A stretch of DNA of 44,809 nt from Bacillus sp. HF117_J1_D. GTDB taxonomy: Bacteria; Bacillota; Bacilli; Bacillales; Bacillaceae_C. This document shows, piece after piece, positions 7,633 through 18,465 of this stretch. The stretch is taken from contig JAABNQ010000025.1 of NCBI GenBank assembly GCA_009928435.1, positions 1-44,809 of the forward strand. The letters run 5' to 3'. Under the pieces are notes generated by a model, which saw only the letters and a list, made by a program, of their open reading frames with translations, ran no database searches and had not been told where the DNA came from. Positions within the stretch are counted from its first letter, which is position 1; every line of letters starts with the position of its first letter. The translations under genes were made by a program, and so were the position numbers.

Positions 7633-7959
7633 TCGATAACCCCTCTTTCATTAGATATTCTATAGTTTACCAAATTTTTCACTATGTATAATGTATTTGC
7701 ATTCAAAATAAAAAACGAGTATTTTGATCAGTGGCATGATCAAGGGTGTTGACTGTTATTTTTGATGTTATTAAATCAATCCACGGCTTGAAGTACTTCC
7801 AGGTTTCACCTACTCATTATATTCACGGACGGATTCGGATAAAGTTGACTTTTAAAAAAACTTTGATGTTAAATAGGTTAGAACATATGTTGTTTTTTGT
7901 ATAATGATAAATGAATTATATGATACAATGATGGTTAGTATGAAAGAGGAGAGAAACCA
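7633..7959. promoter_or_regulatory. Divergent intergenic region of yktB and ruvA
   Basis: 327 bases without a gene. A possible ruvA promoter is TTAGAA (7878-7883), 16 bases, TATAAT (7900-7905). The leftward yktB promoter must also lie here but is not obvious. B. subtilis carries bofC and csbX upstream of ruvA; neither is present. Confidence 0.4.
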
Positions 7960-8580
7960 TTGTACGAATACATCAAAGGGACTGTAGAACATATCGGTCC
8001 CGAATATATTGTGATAGAAAATAATGGAATCGGCTTTCAGATTTTGACGCCGAATCCTTTCCTTTTTTCAGTGAAAAAAGGTGTAGAGACTGTCATCTAT
8101 ACATATCAGCATGTCCGAGAGGACATCCTTGCACTTTACGGCTTTGGGACCAATACTGAAAGGCAGATGTTCAAGAAGCTAATCAGTGTTTCCGGAATCG
8201 GCCCTAAAGGCGCCTTGGCTATCTTGGCATTCGGAGAGCCTGAACAAGTCATCCAAGCAATTGAAATGGAAGATGAGAAGTTTTTGACTAAGTTTCCTGG
8301 AGTGGGTAAGAAAACGGCCAGACAAATGATCCTTGATCTGAAGGGGAAATTGCATGATGTTCTTCCTGAAGGAATGGTGGAAGCTGCGGCAGATGTCGAC
8401 CATGAAGCAGTGGAAGCAGCTTCTGACGGTTTGGTCGAACTAGATGAAGCGATGCTTGCGCTTGCGGCATTGGGATATTCTGACCGAGAGTTGAAAAAAG
8501 TACGTCCAAAACTGGCAAAGGATGTTCTGACAACAGACCAATATATTAAAAGTGCACTTCAAATGCTTCTGAAACAATAA
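7960..8580 (+). CDS. ruvA: Holliday junction branch migration protein RuvA
   Basis: 206 residues. The N-terminal OB-fold (1-64, [19 protein letters not shown]) is followed by the tandem helix-hairpin-helix domain ([12 protein letters not shown] and [20 protein letters not shown]) and a C-terminal helical domain (about 150-206) that contacts RuvB. The tetramer binds four-way junctions and loads the RuvB motors during recombinational repair. The start is TTG 7960, spaced from AGAGGAGAG. ruvB follows after 20 bases, so the two form an operon that probably runs on to queA, tgt and yajC. Confidence 0.97.
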   Translation: MYEYIKGTVEHIGPEYIVIENNGIGFQILTPNPFLFSVKKGVETVIYTYQHVREDILALYGFGTNTERQMFKKLISVSGIGPKGALAILAFGEPEQVIQAIEMEDEKFLTKFPGVGKKTARQMILDLKGKLHDVLPEGMVEAAADVDHEAVEAASDGLVELDEAMLALAALGYSDRELKKVRPKLAKDVLTTDQYIKSALQMLLKQ

Positions 8581-8600
8581 CACGGAAGGAGTGATCATGG

Positions 8601-9602
8601 ATGGAGGAAAGGGTGCTTTCTGGAGAAGCGTCTATGAATGATGTGTCTTTTGAACAAAGTCTCCGTCCGCAGTCGCTTTCCCAGTATATCGGCCAGGACA
8701 AAGTGAAAGGCAATCTGTCTATCTTTATTGAAGCGGCAAAAATGAGAAAAGAAGCACTTGACCATGTGTTGCTATATGGTCCGCCCGGGCTCGGAAAAAC
8801 AACGCTGGCAGTGGTCATTGCCAACGAAATGGGCGTGAATGTAAGGACGACGTCCGGACCGGCTATTGAACGACCAGGGGATTTAGCAGCTATTCTTACT
8901 TCACTCGAACCTGGAGAGGTTCTGTTTATAGATGAAATCCACCGATTGCCGCGTGCAATTGAAGAGGTTTTATATCCGGCAATGGAAGACTATTGTCTGG
9001 ATATTGTGATTGGAAAAGGTCCAGAAGCGCGGTCTGTCAGGCTGGACTTGCCTCCATTTACCTTAGTCGGTGCCACCACTCGCGCCGGGGCTGTTTCAGC
9101 TCCTTTGCGCGATCGCTTTGGAGTGCTGTGCCGGTTGGAGTATTATAATGACAAACAGCTCACCGATATTGTTGTCAGGACTGCTGAAATACTCGACACT
9201 AAAATTGATTGGGACGGAGCTGTTGAAATTGCGAGGCGTTCAAGGGGAACGCCTCGAATCGCCAACAGGCTACTCAGGAGAGTGCGTGATTTTGCACAGG
9301 TGCGCGCAGATGGCGTCATTACACTTCCGTTGGCTGATCAAGCGCTTGAACTGCTCCAGGTAGACAAACTTGGGCTTGACCATATTGACCATAAGCTTCT
9401 GAGAGGGATTATTGAGAAGTTCAGAGGTGGTCCTGTTGGAATTGATACGATTGCTGCTAGTATAGGGGAGGAATCAACCACAATTGAAGATGTTTATGAA
9501 CCTTATCTCCTTCAAATCGGATTCCTTCAGCGGACCCCGAGGGGACGGATGGTAACACCGCAAGTATATGAACATTTCAAATTGGAGGTGCCGAACCCTT
9601 GA
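8601..9602 (+). CDS. ruvB: Holliday junction branch migration helicase RuvB
   Basis: 333 residues. AAA+ ATPase with Walker [10 protein letters not shown] (about 61-69), Walker B FIDEIHRL (about 111-118), the sensor segment GATTRAG and the arginine-finger region APLRDRFG. A winged-helix DNA-binding domain at the C-terminus ends in [18 protein letters not shown]. Hexamers pump DNA through the RuvA-junction complex. AAGGAGTG is 7 bases before ATG 8601. Its stop overlaps the start of the DUF2905 gene by four bases. Confidence 0.98.
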   Translation: MEERVLSGEASMNDVSFEQSLRPQSLSQYIGQDKVKGNLSIFIEAAKMRKEALDHVLLYGPPGLGKTTLAVVIANEMGVNVRTTSGPAIERPGDLAAILTSLEPGEVLFIDEIHRLPRAIEEVLYPAMEDYCLDIVIGKGPEARSVRLDLPPFTLVGATTRAGAVSAPLRDRFGVLCRLEYYNDKQLTDIVVRTAEILDTKIDWDGAVEIARRSRGTPRIANRLLRRVRDFAQVRADGVITLPLADQALELLQVDKLGLDHIDHKLLRGIIEKFRGGPVGIDTIAASIGEESTTIEDVYEPYLLQIGFLQRTPRGRMVTPQVYEHFKLEVPNP

Positions 9603-9805
9603 ACGGGATGGCAAAACTATTAATGGTTGCCGGTGCTGTGATTTTTATTGCGGGGTTTTTGATACATTTTCTTAATCTTGGAAGGCTTCCCGGCGATATT
9701 GTAATCAAGAAAGGGAATGCAACTTTCTTTTTCCCTGTTATGACATCGATCATCATCAGCATCATTTTATCGGCAATCTTTTTTCTAGTTGGGAGGCTTA
9801 AATGA
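9599..9805 (+). CDS. DUF2905 family small membrane protein
   Basis: 68 residues with two transmembrane helices (about 5-25 and 46-64) separated by the conserved loop [14 protein letters not shown]. The start is TTG 9599, 8 bases after GGAGGTG in the ruvB 3' end and overlapping the ruvB stop (TTGA), so it is translationally coupled. The family is common between ruvB and queA in several Firmicutes but absent from that place in B. subtilis. Function unknown; no catalytic residues are apparent. Confidence 0.88.
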   Translation: MNGMAKLLMVAGAVIFIAGFLIHFLNLGRLPGDIVIKKGNATFFFPVMTSIIISIILSAIFFLVGRLK

Positions 9806-9808
9806 ATT

Positions 9809-10837
9809 TTGAAAGTAGATAGGTTTGATTTCAACCTGCCTGAGGAGTTGATTGCGCAGACACCGCTGGAAAATCGATCCTCTAGCAGGTTGATGGTGCT
9901 AAATAAGCAAACGGGTGAGGTTAAACATGAAACGTTCAGCAAACTGATTGATTATTTGAATCCAGGAGACTGCCTTGTTTTAAACGATACAAAGGTGCTG
10001 CCTGCCCGTTTGTTTGGAATAAAAACGGACACAGGGGCAAAAGTTGAAGTCCTTTTGCTGAAACAAACAAATGAGGATCGTTGGGAAACACTTGTTAAAC
10101 CGGCAAAGCGGGTTAAAAAGGGAACTGAAATCTCTTTTGGTGACGGCCGGCTGAAAGCAGTCTGTACAGGAACCGAGGACCATGGCGGCAGACAGTTTGA
10201 GTTTCAATATGAAGGTATCTTTTATGAAATTTTGGATTCACTTGGGAAGATGCCCCTTCCTCCATACATAAAAGAACAGCTTGAAGATCAAGACAGATAC
10301 CAGACGGTATACGCTCGGGAAAGGGGATCAGCTGCTGCTCCGACGGCCGGTCTCCATTTTACAAATGAAATTCTTGAATCATTGAAAGTAAAAGGGGTTC
10401 ATGTGGCATTTGTTACCCTTCATGTAGGACTCGGAACCTTTAGGCCAGTGAGTGTAGATAGTGTTGAAGATCATGACATGCATGCTGAGTTTTATCGCAT
10501 GTCGGAGGAAACGGCTGCCCTTTTGAACCAAGTAAAGGCGGACGGTGGCAGAATTATTTCAGTAGGAACTACTTCTACGAGGACGCTTGAAACGATCGCA
10601 AGGGCTAACCGAGGGACTTTTGTAGCCGGGAACGGATGGACTGATATTTTCATTTACCCTGGATATGAATTCCAGGCCATTGACGGGCTGGTTACGAATT
10701 TTCACTTGCCGATGTCTACATTAATCATGCTTGTCAGTGCATTAGCTGGACGTGAATACATCCTGCATGCATATGAAACAGCTGTTCAAGAGAAGTACAG
10801 ATTTTTCAGCTTCGGAGATGCTATGTTGATTATTTAA
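9809..10837 (+). CDS. queA: S-adenosylmethionine:tRNA ribosyltransferase-isomerase QueA
   Basis: 342 residues, the family length. It begins with the conserved [20 protein letters not shown] block and carries [37 protein letters not shown] and the C-terminal [19 protein letters not shown]. It transfers and rearranges the ribose of AdoMet onto preQ1 in the anticodon of GUN tRNAs to give epoxyqueuosine. The start is TTG 9809, three bases after the DUF2905 stop, with GGGAGG 12 bases upstream. Tgt, the enzyme acting just before it, is encoded next. Confidence 0.97.
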   Translation: MKVDRFDFNLPEELIAQTPLENRSSSRLMVLNKQTGEVKHETFSKLIDYLNPGDCLVLNDTKVLPARLFGIKTDTGAKVEVLLLKQTNEDRWETLVKPAKRVKKGTEISFGDGRLKAVCTGTEDHGGRQFEFQYEGIFYEILDSLGKMPLPPYIKEQLEDQDRYQTVYARERGSAAAPTAGLHFTNEILESLKVKGVHVAFVTLHVGLGTFRPVSVDSVEDHDMHAEFYRMSEETAALLNQVKADGGRIISVGTTSTRTLETIARANRGTFVAGNGWTDIFIYPGYEFQAIDGLVTNFHLPMSTLIMLVSALAGREYILHAYETAVQEKYRFFSFGDAMLII

Positions 10838-12152
<1,315 letters not shown>

Positions 12153-12182
12153 ATAAATGCAATCGAGAAAGGGGGAAAAGCC

Positions 12183-12446
12183 TTGGCTACTACAGTTGCC
12201 AATTTAACACCGTTCCTATTAATGATCGTCTTGTTTTATTTTCTGCTGATCAGACCGAACCAAAAGCGGCAAAAGGCAGTCCAAACGATGCAGAGTAATC
12301 TGCAAAAAGGGGACAAAATCATTACAATCGGAGGCCTTCATGGTACGATTGATGCCATTGATGAAGGGACAGTCGTCATTCTTTGCGGTGATGGAAGCAG
12401 ACTTACATATGATCGCAATGCAATACGGGAAGTGGTTCAATCTTAA
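12183..12446 (+). CDS. yajC: Preprotein translocase accessory subunit YajC
   Basis: 87 residues. One N-terminal transmembrane helix (about 8-24, FLLMIVLFYFLLI) is followed by the family block RPNQKRQKA and a small beta-rich cytosolic domain with KGDKIITIGGLHGTI. It associates with SecDF at the Sec translocon. The start is TTG 12183, 7-8 bases after AAAGGGGG. It is the last gene of the ruvA-yajC run, closed by a terminator. Confidence 0.95.
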   Translation: MATTVANLTPFLLMIVLFYFLLIRPNQKRQKAVQTMQSNLQKGDKIITIGGLHGTIDAIDEGTVVILCGDGSRLTYDRNAIREVVQS

Positions 12447-12452
12447 TACATA

Positions 12453-12487
12453 AAAAGAAGCGCATTCGTTTGGCGCTTCTTTTTTAT
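12453..12487 (+). terminator. Terminator after yajC
   Basis: AAAAGAAGCGC (12453-12463) pairs with GCGCTTCTTTT from 12473; loop of nine bases, then a T-run. Closes the ruvA-yajC operon. Confidence 0.88.
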
Positions 12488-12780
12488 TGAAAAAACTAAA
12501 GTTTACTAAATCTGTATATAGTTACGACTTGCGGGGTGTAAGGGCGTTATGGACTGAGCCTGCCGCCTATAAGGACACAAGAATGGCTAGTGTTAGCGAA
12601 GCGCTCCAAGCTTCCTTCGTGTTTTTGACGTAAGGATTTGGCCGGGTGTTGTTTAAGCACAACTTCTCCTTTTTTAGAGTCCGTCTAACCTTGTATCAAT
12701 CAGCGACTGCTCCATTCGTTTCCCTTTATTTCGTCAGGCTTTGTTTAGTCTGTACATGGTTAAACAAGTGCTACCCTTTT
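12488..12780. other. Non-coding stretch downstream of yajC and yrzE
   Basis: About 290 bases between convergent genes. Frames that cross it (for example 12646-12909) lack ribosome sites. It carries GC-richer fragments around 12530-12640 that look like decayed sequence. No terminator with a T-run is evident for the leftward yrzE. Confidence 0.35.
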
Positions 12781-13179
12781 TCAATGATGCTGTTGCTGCG
12801 TTGGACCACCAGCGATATTCACCCCAAGTACGCCTCCCATCATGGCAGTCAATGTATAACACGTGTAATAAACAAGCTGTTCCAATGTGAAAAGGGAACC
12901 ATGGCCTAAATATTGATATAACAAAATGATCAAGCTGTATAAAAGACCTGTCGTTCCACCCAGTACCCATCCTTTTTGCTTGCCTTTGCCACCACAAATG
13001 AATCCTCCGGCAAATACACTGAAAAAGGAGATGATCGTGATAAGTAAACGGATCGATTTTTCTTGCGTATTTGTGAAAGATAAAATGAATGAGAAGATTA
13101 AACTCGTAATTGCAACGAGAAGGAATATTGTCATAACCCCATATAAGACGGATACCCCGAAATTCTTTGCTTCGATCAT
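12781..13179 (-). CDS. yrzE: TIGR04086 family membrane protein YrzE
   Basis: 132 residues with four transmembrane helices (about 10-33, 44-62, 70-90 and 102-125), Gly-rich segments FAGGFICGGKGKQKGWVLGG and GGVLGVNIAGG, and a His-tipped tail. It matches B. subtilis YrzE in topology and place, between yajC and yrbG. AAAGGAGTG precedes ATG 13179. Function unknown. Confidence 0.85.
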   Translation of the reverse strand: MIEAKNFGVSVLYGVMTIFLLVAITSLIFSFILSFTNTQEKSIRLLITIISFFSVFAGGFICGGKGKQKGWVLGGTTGLLYSLIILLYQYLGHGSLFTLEQLVYYTCYTLTAMMGGVLGVNIAGGPTQQQHH

Positions 13180-13238
13180 CTTTCACTCCTTTCTTTAAAC
13201 ATTTGGGCTAAAAATATGCCTGTCCTTCTACAACATAT

Positions 13239-13253
13239 TCACGAATTTCGTGA
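13239..13253. promoter_or_regulatory. Perfect 7-1-7 palindrome between yrzE and yrbG
   Basis: TCACGAA-T-TTCGTGA is a perfect 15-base inverted repeat midway between the two divergent genes. It has the size and position of a repressor operator acting on either or both. It matches none of the Fur, Zur, PerR or CodY words I know. Confidence 0.45.
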
Positions 13254-13329
13254 TTAGAATCCTTTTTCCTCATGTTTATCAAATTGTTGTTCATAATAAG
13301 TCGTGAGTTTGGATAGGAGGGAAATGCTT

Positions 13330-13980
13330 ATGAATGATTTTTGGATTATTATTCTTCGGACCATTGTTCTCTATGGAGTTATACTTGTAATTTTCCGCCT
13401 GATGGGAAAAAGGGAAATTGGAGAACTGAGCGTTCTGGATCTTGTAGTTTTCATTATGATCGGGGAAATGGCAGTGATTGCTATCGAGCAACATAAAGAT
13501 CCTATTATGCATACAATTGTCCCAATGACTGTTTTGCTGCTCATTCAGGTAGGAATGGCGTATGTATCATTAAAAAGCAGGAAGTTCCGCAGTCTAATCG
13601 ATGGAAAGTCTTCTGTCATTATTGAAAAGGGAAAGATCAATGAAAAGGAAATGAGAAAACACCGATATAATTTTGATGATTTGCTCATGCAACTAAGGCA
13701 AAAGGATATTAACAATATTGCAGATGTGGAGTTCGCCATTTTGGAAACATCGGGTGAACTGTCTGTATTTAAAAAAGGAAACAAAAAGAAGGCAGGTTCC
13801 GTTACAGTACCTCTTGTGGTTGATGGTGAAATCCAGCAGGATGGACTGAAAGAATCAAATAAAAGCGAACAGTGGCTTAGACGTGAACTGAAAAGCAGGG
13901 GGCATAAAGAAATAGAAAAAATATCTTTTTGTAGCTTTCAGGACGGAAGCTTTTACATCGACTACACCGATGAAGATTGA
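13330..13980 (+). CDS. yrbG: DUF421 (YetF-type) membrane protein YrbG
   Basis: 216 residues. Three N-terminal transmembrane helices (about 5-25, 35-52 and 58-78) with the family block RLMGKREIGELSVLDLVVFIMIGE, then a cytosolic alpha/beta domain with RSLIDGKSSVIIEKGKI and DLLMQLRQKDINNIADVEFAILE. ATG 13330 is preferred because AGGAGGG is 8 bases upstream; ATG 13324 is too close. The family is linked to spore germination and envelope functions in bacilli, without a defined activity. It faces spoVB, with a palindromic repeat between them. Confidence 0.88.
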   Translation: MNDFWIIILRTIVLYGVILVIFRLMGKREIGELSVLDLVVFIMIGEMAVIAIEQHKDPIMHTIVPMTVLLLIQVGMAYVSLKSRKFRSLIDGKSSVIIEKGKINEKEMRKHRYNFDDLLMQLRQKDINNIADVEFAILETSGELSVFKKGNKKKAGSVTVPLVVDGEIQQDGLKESNKSEQWLRRELKSRGHKEIEKISFCSFQDGSFYIDYTDED

Positions 13981-13992
13981 AGGGGTCATTGA

Positions 13993-14054
13993 AGGGGTCT
14001 GACCCCCACCCTATTAAAGTGGTAACGCATTAACGCGGTGGGGGTCAGACCCCT
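13993..14054. repeat. GGGGTCTGACCCC-type palindromic repeat, copy 2
   Basis: AGGGGTCTGACCCCCACC (13993-14010) and GGTGGGGGTCAGACCCCT (14037-14054) are perfect 18-base inverted arms around a 26-base centre containing TTAAAGTGGTAACGCATTAACG. Each arm also contains its own GGGGTC-n-GACCCC palindrome. It lies exactly between the convergent stops of yrbG and spoVB and may act as a terminator. Shares words with copy 1 at 5061. Confidence 0.8.
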
Positions 14055-14055
14055 C

Positions 14056-15600
14056 TCATTTTATCAGGTGTCCGATGACAGGGATTTTGGTCATGTCGCT
14101 TTTGTTCACGAGTTTAAGGCCGAATAACAAAGCGAGGTAGATTATTGTTGTGAAGATGATTCCTACAGAGAGCTCTATAAAGTTTGAATCAAAAATCAGT
14201 GAGTCATATATTATTTTTCCGCTCCAGCCCGCCAGAATGGCTGCAACAAAAAATTTACAATAGTCTTTAATATACACTGTGAATTGGACTTTTCTTAAAA
14301 CAGTGGCATAGTGGAGTGCTGTGATCAATAAAGTTCCCGCTGCAATTCCAAGTGCGGCCCCAGTAATCCCGATGTGTGGTTGGGAGGCCAGTATAAAGAT
14401 AACTCCAAGCTTGACAACATTTCCAATGAGACTGTTGATCATGGCGGCCCTAGCAAGGTCAAGCGCCTGCAAAATGGCTTGAAGAGGTCCTTGATAATAA
14501 TGAAAGATGAAGAATGGTACCATTAGCTTAATAAAATAAGCCCCATTTTCCGATCCATATATAAGCTTCATCAATGGCTCTGCAAATGTAAACAAAACGA
14601 TGACAGACAACCCACCGGAAAGCAGCGCGAAGCGAAGTGCCTGTTGCAGTCTGTGTTCCACCAGCTTATGGTTTCGGACAGCATTCGCCTCACTTATAGC
14701 CGGTACAAGGGAGGTTGCAAGGGAAAAGGTAATAAAGGAAGGCAGAGTCAGTAAGGGCAGGGCGTATCCGGTCAAAAGTCCATACTGTTTCGTAGCAATC
14801 CCAGCAGCTACCCCTGCCAATAAAAGGCTTTGTGATACGATAATCGGCTCAAAAAACCACGACAAAGATCCAATCATTCTGCTGCCTGTAGTTGGCAGTG
14901 CCACATTCATCAATTCCTTGAATGTTGCTTTTCCGCCTTTTAAAGCATCCAAAAAGTTCCTCCTAACGGGGAATCTTTTCTTCACTTTAAACATCGCAAA
15001 CAAGTATAAAAGAGAAGCAAGTTCTCCTATCACTGATGCAACCATTGCCGCCGCCGCCGCATATTCAATCCCCTTTGGAAGAAAAGCTTTCGTTAGTACG
15101 GCTATCAGCGTGATGCGTACTGCCTGCTCCAACACTTGGGAAACAGCAGACGGCTTCATATTCTGCTTACCCTGGAAGTAGCCTCTGATGACTGAAGAAA
15201 TAGCTATGATCGGTATGATCGGTGCAATGGCTGTTAGTGGATAGTAGATTCTAGGATCAGTAAAGAGTGTTTTGGAAAGCAACGGTCCAAGCAAAATTAG
15301 CGCAGGCGTAAAGAGAAGCGAGAGTGTACCTGTAACTGTCAATGAAACGACAAGTATCTTTTTTACTTTTCGCTGATCGCCTTTGATATCTGCTTCAGCC
15401 ACGGCTTTGGAAATGGCCACTGGCAGGCCAAGTTGAGTGATGGTCACTACAAGGACCAGCGTCGGATAAGCCATCATGTACAAGCCTACACCTTCTTCAC
15501 CAATCAGACGCGCGATGACGATTCTGTTGATAAAACCAAGCAGTCTTGTGACGAGGCCTGCAGCCATTAATATCATTGTGCCTTTTAAAAACTTTGACAT
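14056..15600 (-). CDS. spoVB: Stage V sporulation protein B
   Basis: 514 residues with about 14 transmembrane helices, a member of the MOP/MATE-like polysaccharide flippase superfamily. It opens MSKFLKGTMILMAAGLVTRLLGFINRI, typical of SpoVB, and keeps the SSVIRGYFQGKQNMKPSAVSQVLEQ block. SpoVB flips lipid-linked precursors for spore cortex peptidoglycan. Its place between yrbG and comN matches B. subtilis. The ribosome site is moderate (AAGGCAGGG). The stop lies one base after the palindromic repeat. Confidence 0.93.
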   Translation of the reverse strand: MSKFLKGTMILMAAGLVTRLLGFINRIVIARLIGEEGVGLYMMAYPTLVLVVTITQLGLPVAISKAVAEADIKGDQRKVKKILVVSLTVTGTLSLLFTPALILLGPLLSKTLFTDPRIYYPLTAIAPIIPIIAISSVIRGYFQGKQNMKPSAVSQVLEQAVRITLIAVLTKAFLPKGIEYAAAAAMVASVIGELASLLYLFAMFKVKKRFPVRRNFLDALKGGKATFKELMNVALPTTGSRMIGSLSWFFEPIIVSQSLLLAGVAAGIATKQYGLLTGYALPLLTLPSFITFSLATSLVPAISEANAVRNHKLVEHRLQQALRFALLSGGLSVIVLFTFAEPLMKLIYGSENGAYFIKLMVPFFIFHYYQGPLQAILQALDLARAAMINSLIGNVVKLGVIFILASQPHIGITGAALGIAAGTLLITALHYATVLRKVQFTVYIKDYCKFFVAAILAGWSGKIIYDSLIFDSNFIELSVGIIFTTIIYLALLFGLKLVNKSDMTKIPVIGHLIK

Positions 15601-15712
15601 CTATTTCCCTGCCTTCTCAAATTTGCTCAATTCGATTACAATTATGTATATGCACAGTGTTGGACAAAGCATGACAAGTTCAGGATTTGTCCCGGAAAAA
15701 TGAAGGGCGGGT

Positions 15713-16036
15713 ATGCGGATGTCAGAATATAAGCATGAATACGATGACTACTTCCATAGACTCAAACCTGCTTTATTAAGTAAGGCGGAGGAGTTTGTAA
15801 TTCTTGGGTATGAGGATATTTCCATTGAGGATTTATGGAGGTTTTTAACTGAAAAAGCTTGGAAGAAGCCCAAAGCAGGAGTAAGGATCCATGAATTGAT
15901 TTCCGATATCTTCTCATTAAAGATTGGAGATTTTATGAACTTTGCGACTGTGGAAGCATTTCGCTCGCAGGGAGATTCATTGGAAGATCTCGGAAATGAT
16001 GACTTTCAACAATTATTGAAAACAGATGAAGATTGA
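15713..16036 (+). CDS. comN: ComN-type post-transcriptional regulator (YrzD-like)
   Basis: 107 residues (105 if ATG 15719 is used; both fit AAGGGCGGG). A soluble, acidic helical protein beginning with a YKHEYDDYFHRLKPALLSKAEEF region and containing EDISIEDLWRFLTEKAW. It corresponds in place and size to B. subtilis ComN, which promotes comE mRNA accumulation and polar localisation. It is read divergently from spoVB and just before secDF, whose promoter overlaps its 3' end. Confidence 0.85.
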   Translation: MRMSEYKHEYDDYFHRLKPALLSKAEEFVILGYEDISIEDLWRFLTEKAWKKPKAGVRIHELISDIFSLKIGDFMNFATVEAFRSQGDSLEDLGNDDFQQLLKTDED

Positions 16037-16061
16037 CACTCCTTTTTAACTGTTTCATAAT
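16033..16061 (+). promoter_or_regulatory. secDF promoter
   Basis: TTGACA (16033-16038), 17 bases, CATAAT (16056-16061). It overlaps the end of comN and lies about 50 bases before the secDF start. Confidence 0.65.
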
Positions 16062-16109
16062 CAAAACAGATAAAGAAGATGCTTGTCATCTAAGGAGGAC
16101 TTATATTTA

Positions 16110-18377
16110 ATGGTAAAAAGAAGCCGGATTGTAGCCTTTTTTCTCATATTGATTTTCATTGCAGGAATTATGGGCTCAACTACAAACAGCATTATAAATA
16201 ACATAAAACTCGGTCTTGATCTGCAGGGTGGTTTTGAAGTTTTATATGACGTAAAACCGGCAAAAGAAGGGAAAAAAATAACTAGGGACACTTTGGTACA
16301 TACAACCGATGCGCTTAATCGAAGGGTCAACGTACTCGGTGTAAGTGAACCGAATATTCAGGTTGAGGGCTCGAACAGAATCAGGGTTCAACTTGCAGGG
16401 GTTGAAGACCAGAATCAGGCGAGGGAGATTCTTGGAACCCAGGCTACCCTTACTTTCAGAGATGTCAATGACAAAGTGATGCTGGACGGAACGGATCTTG
16501 TTGAAGGAGCAGCTAAACAAAGCTTTTCCTCAGATACAAACCAGCCTATTGTCCTTGTCAAATTAAAGGATAAAAAGAAATTCAGAGAAGTGACTGAAAA
16601 AATTGTCAGCATGAAGCCAAACAATCAACTCGCTATTTGGATGGATTTCGAAGAAGGTGTTGACTCCTACAAAAAGGCAGCTACAAGCGACAGCACGAAA
16701 CTACTTTCTGCTCCAAATGTTAATCAAGTTTTTAATCAGACAGATGTTTCGATTGAGGGGAATTTTACGACTGAAGAGGCAGAGAACTTGGCTAACCTGC
16801 TCAATGCCGGTGCCCTGCCTGTTAAACTGACTGAAGTGTATTCAACTTCGGTTGGGGCTAAATTTGGTGAGCAGGCAATGGATAAAACAGTCACAGCAGG
16901 AATCATTGGGATTGCGATTATATTCTTGTTCATGATCTTTTATTACCGTTTCCCGGGGTTCATCGCGACAGTCACTTTGTCTATTTACATTTACTTGATT
17001 TTGCTCATATTTACCCTGATGAACGGAGTCCTTACTTTACCGGGTATCGCTGCACTGATCCTGGGTGTCGGGATGGCGGTAGACGCCAACATCCTTACAT
17101 ATGAAAGACTGAAGGAAGAGATCAGGCTTGGACGGTCGCTGCGCTCAGCCTTCCAAGCAGGTAACAAGTCTTCATTCGTTGCCATTCTTGATGCCAATTT
17201 AACGACCTTGTTGGCTGGAGCGGTTCTTTTTTACTTCGGTACAAGCTCTGTCAAAGGGTTTGCGACGATGCTCATATTGAGCATACTGATGAGCTTTATC
17301 ACAGCGGTTTATGGCTCAAGATTTCTCCTGGGCCTATGGATCAACAGCCGCTTCTTTAAGGAAAAGCCTGGATGGTTTGGAATTAAGAAGTCCGATATCC
17401 ATGACCTGTCGGAAAATATTTCCGCACATGAACTGAAAACTCCATTTGACAGGTTTGATTTTGTAAAAAGCAGGAAGAAGTTCTATGCCTTTTCCATTAT
17501 TTTGCTTGTTGCTGGGGCAATTGTTCTTGGCATGTTCAGACTGAATCTTGGAATTGATTTTTCAAGTGGAACCCGTGTGGAAATAGATGCTGGCAAGCCT
17601 CTAACAACTGAAGAACTGAAAACGGAACTGGATGCAGTAGGGATGCCGTCCGATGATATTATCCTTTCTGGAACCGATCAGGAAATCGGTGTAGCCCGTT
17701 ATAAAGGGGCTATGTCTAAAAATGAGATTGCAAAGCTGAAGGATCATTTTGAAGAAAAATATGGAACGGAACCAAATGTTAGTACTGTGTCTTCTACAGT
17801 AGGAAAAGAGCTGGCAAGAAACGGCTTATTTGCTTTGGCAATAGCGGCGTTGGGCATCGTTATTTATGTATCATTCCGATTTGAATACAGGATGGGACTT
17901 TCTACTATCCTTGGCCTTGGCCATGATGTCATTTTCATTGTTGCGTTTTTCAGTCTGACGCGGCTTGAGGTGGACCTGACATTTATTGCCGCCGTCTTGA
18001 CAATCGTTGGTTACTCCATCAATGACACAATCGTTACATTTGACCGAATCCGTGAAAATATGAGAGCGAAAAAACGACTGAAAACGAAAGAGGACATTGC
18101 TGAGGTTGTCAACAAAGGACTGCGCCAGACATTAACTCGATCAATCAATACGGTATTGACCGTCATCGTGACTGTAGTGGCGCTGTTGATTTTCGGTAGT
18201 GAGTCCATTCAGAATTTCTCCCTTGCGCTACTGGTCGGTTTGCTAGCAGGAACCTATTCATCCATCTTCATTTCCGCACAGCTTTGGTATGATTTAAAGG
18301 TAAAAGAATTGGAGAAAAAAGGCCCTATCAGTACAGTGAAAGAAAAGAAAAAGTGGTCGGATGAACCGCAAGTATAG
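16110..18377 (+). CDS. secDF: Protein translocase SecDF (fused SecD-SecF)
   Basis: 755 residues, a natural SecD-SecF fusion with about 12 transmembrane helices. The SecD half (1-440) shows LGLDLQGGFE near residue 35, the large extracytoplasmic domain with NRVNVLGVSEP and GAALILG-type helix packing (GIAALILGVGMAVDANILTYERL). The SecF half (450-755) has NLGIDFSSGTRVEI and TIVGYSINDTIVTFDRIREN. It uses the proton gradient to aid late export through SecYEG. ATG 16110 follows AAGGAGG by 10 bases. It works with YajC, encoded 4 kb upstream. Confidence 0.97.
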   Translation: MVKRSRIVAFFLILIFIAGIMGSTTNSIINNIKLGLDLQGGFEVLYDVKPAKEGKKITRDTLVHTTDALNRRVNVLGVSEPNIQVEGSNRIRVQLAGVEDQNQAREILGTQATLTFRDVNDKVMLDGTDLVEGAAKQSFSSDTNQPIVLVKLKDKKKFREVTEKIVSMKPNNQLAIWMDFEEGVDSYKKAATSDSTKLLSAPNVNQVFNQTDVSIEGNFTTEEAENLANLLNAGALPVKLTEVYSTSVGAKFGEQAMDKTVTAGIIGIAIIFLFMIFYYRFPGFIATVTLSIYIYLILLIFTLMNGVLTLPGIAALILGVGMAVDANILTYERLKEEIRLGRSLRSAFQAGNKSSFVAILDANLTTLLAGAVLFYFGTSSVKGFATMLILSILMSFITAVYGSRFLLGLWINSRFFKEKPGWFGIKKSDIHDLSENISAHELKTPFDRFDFVKSRKKFYAFSIILLVAGAIVLGMFRLNLGIDFSSGTRVEIDAGKPLTTEELKTELDAVGMPSDDIILSGTDQEIGVARYKGAMSKNEIAKLKDHFEEKYGTEPNVSTVSSTVGKELARNGLFALAIAALGIVIYVSFRFEYRMGLSTILGLGHDVIFIVAFFSLTRLEVDLTFIAAVLTIVGYSINDTIVTFDRIRENMRAKKRLKTKEDIAEVVNKGLRQTLTRSINTVLTVIVTVVALLIFGSESIQNFSLALLVGLLAGTYSSIFISAQLWYDLKVKELEKKGPISTVKEKKKWSDEPQV

Positions 18378-18385
18378 AAAAATAA

Positions 18386-18420
18386 AAGCAAAAAAGCCGC
18401 GAATTGCGGCTTTTTTGCTT
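18386..18420 (+). terminator. Terminator after secDF
   Basis: AAGCAAAAAAGCCGC (18386-18400) and GCGGCTTTTTTGCTT (18406-18420) form a perfect 15-bp stem with a 5-base loop. A and T runs on both arms give bidirectional character. Confidence 0.9.
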
Positions 18421-18465
18421 GGAAAGGATAGTATAAGTAATACAACTTTTGAAAGAGGGGTATCT

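Noticed and set aside
12646-12909. Plus-strand 87-residue ORF
   Set aside because: No start site, and it runs into the antisense of yrzE.
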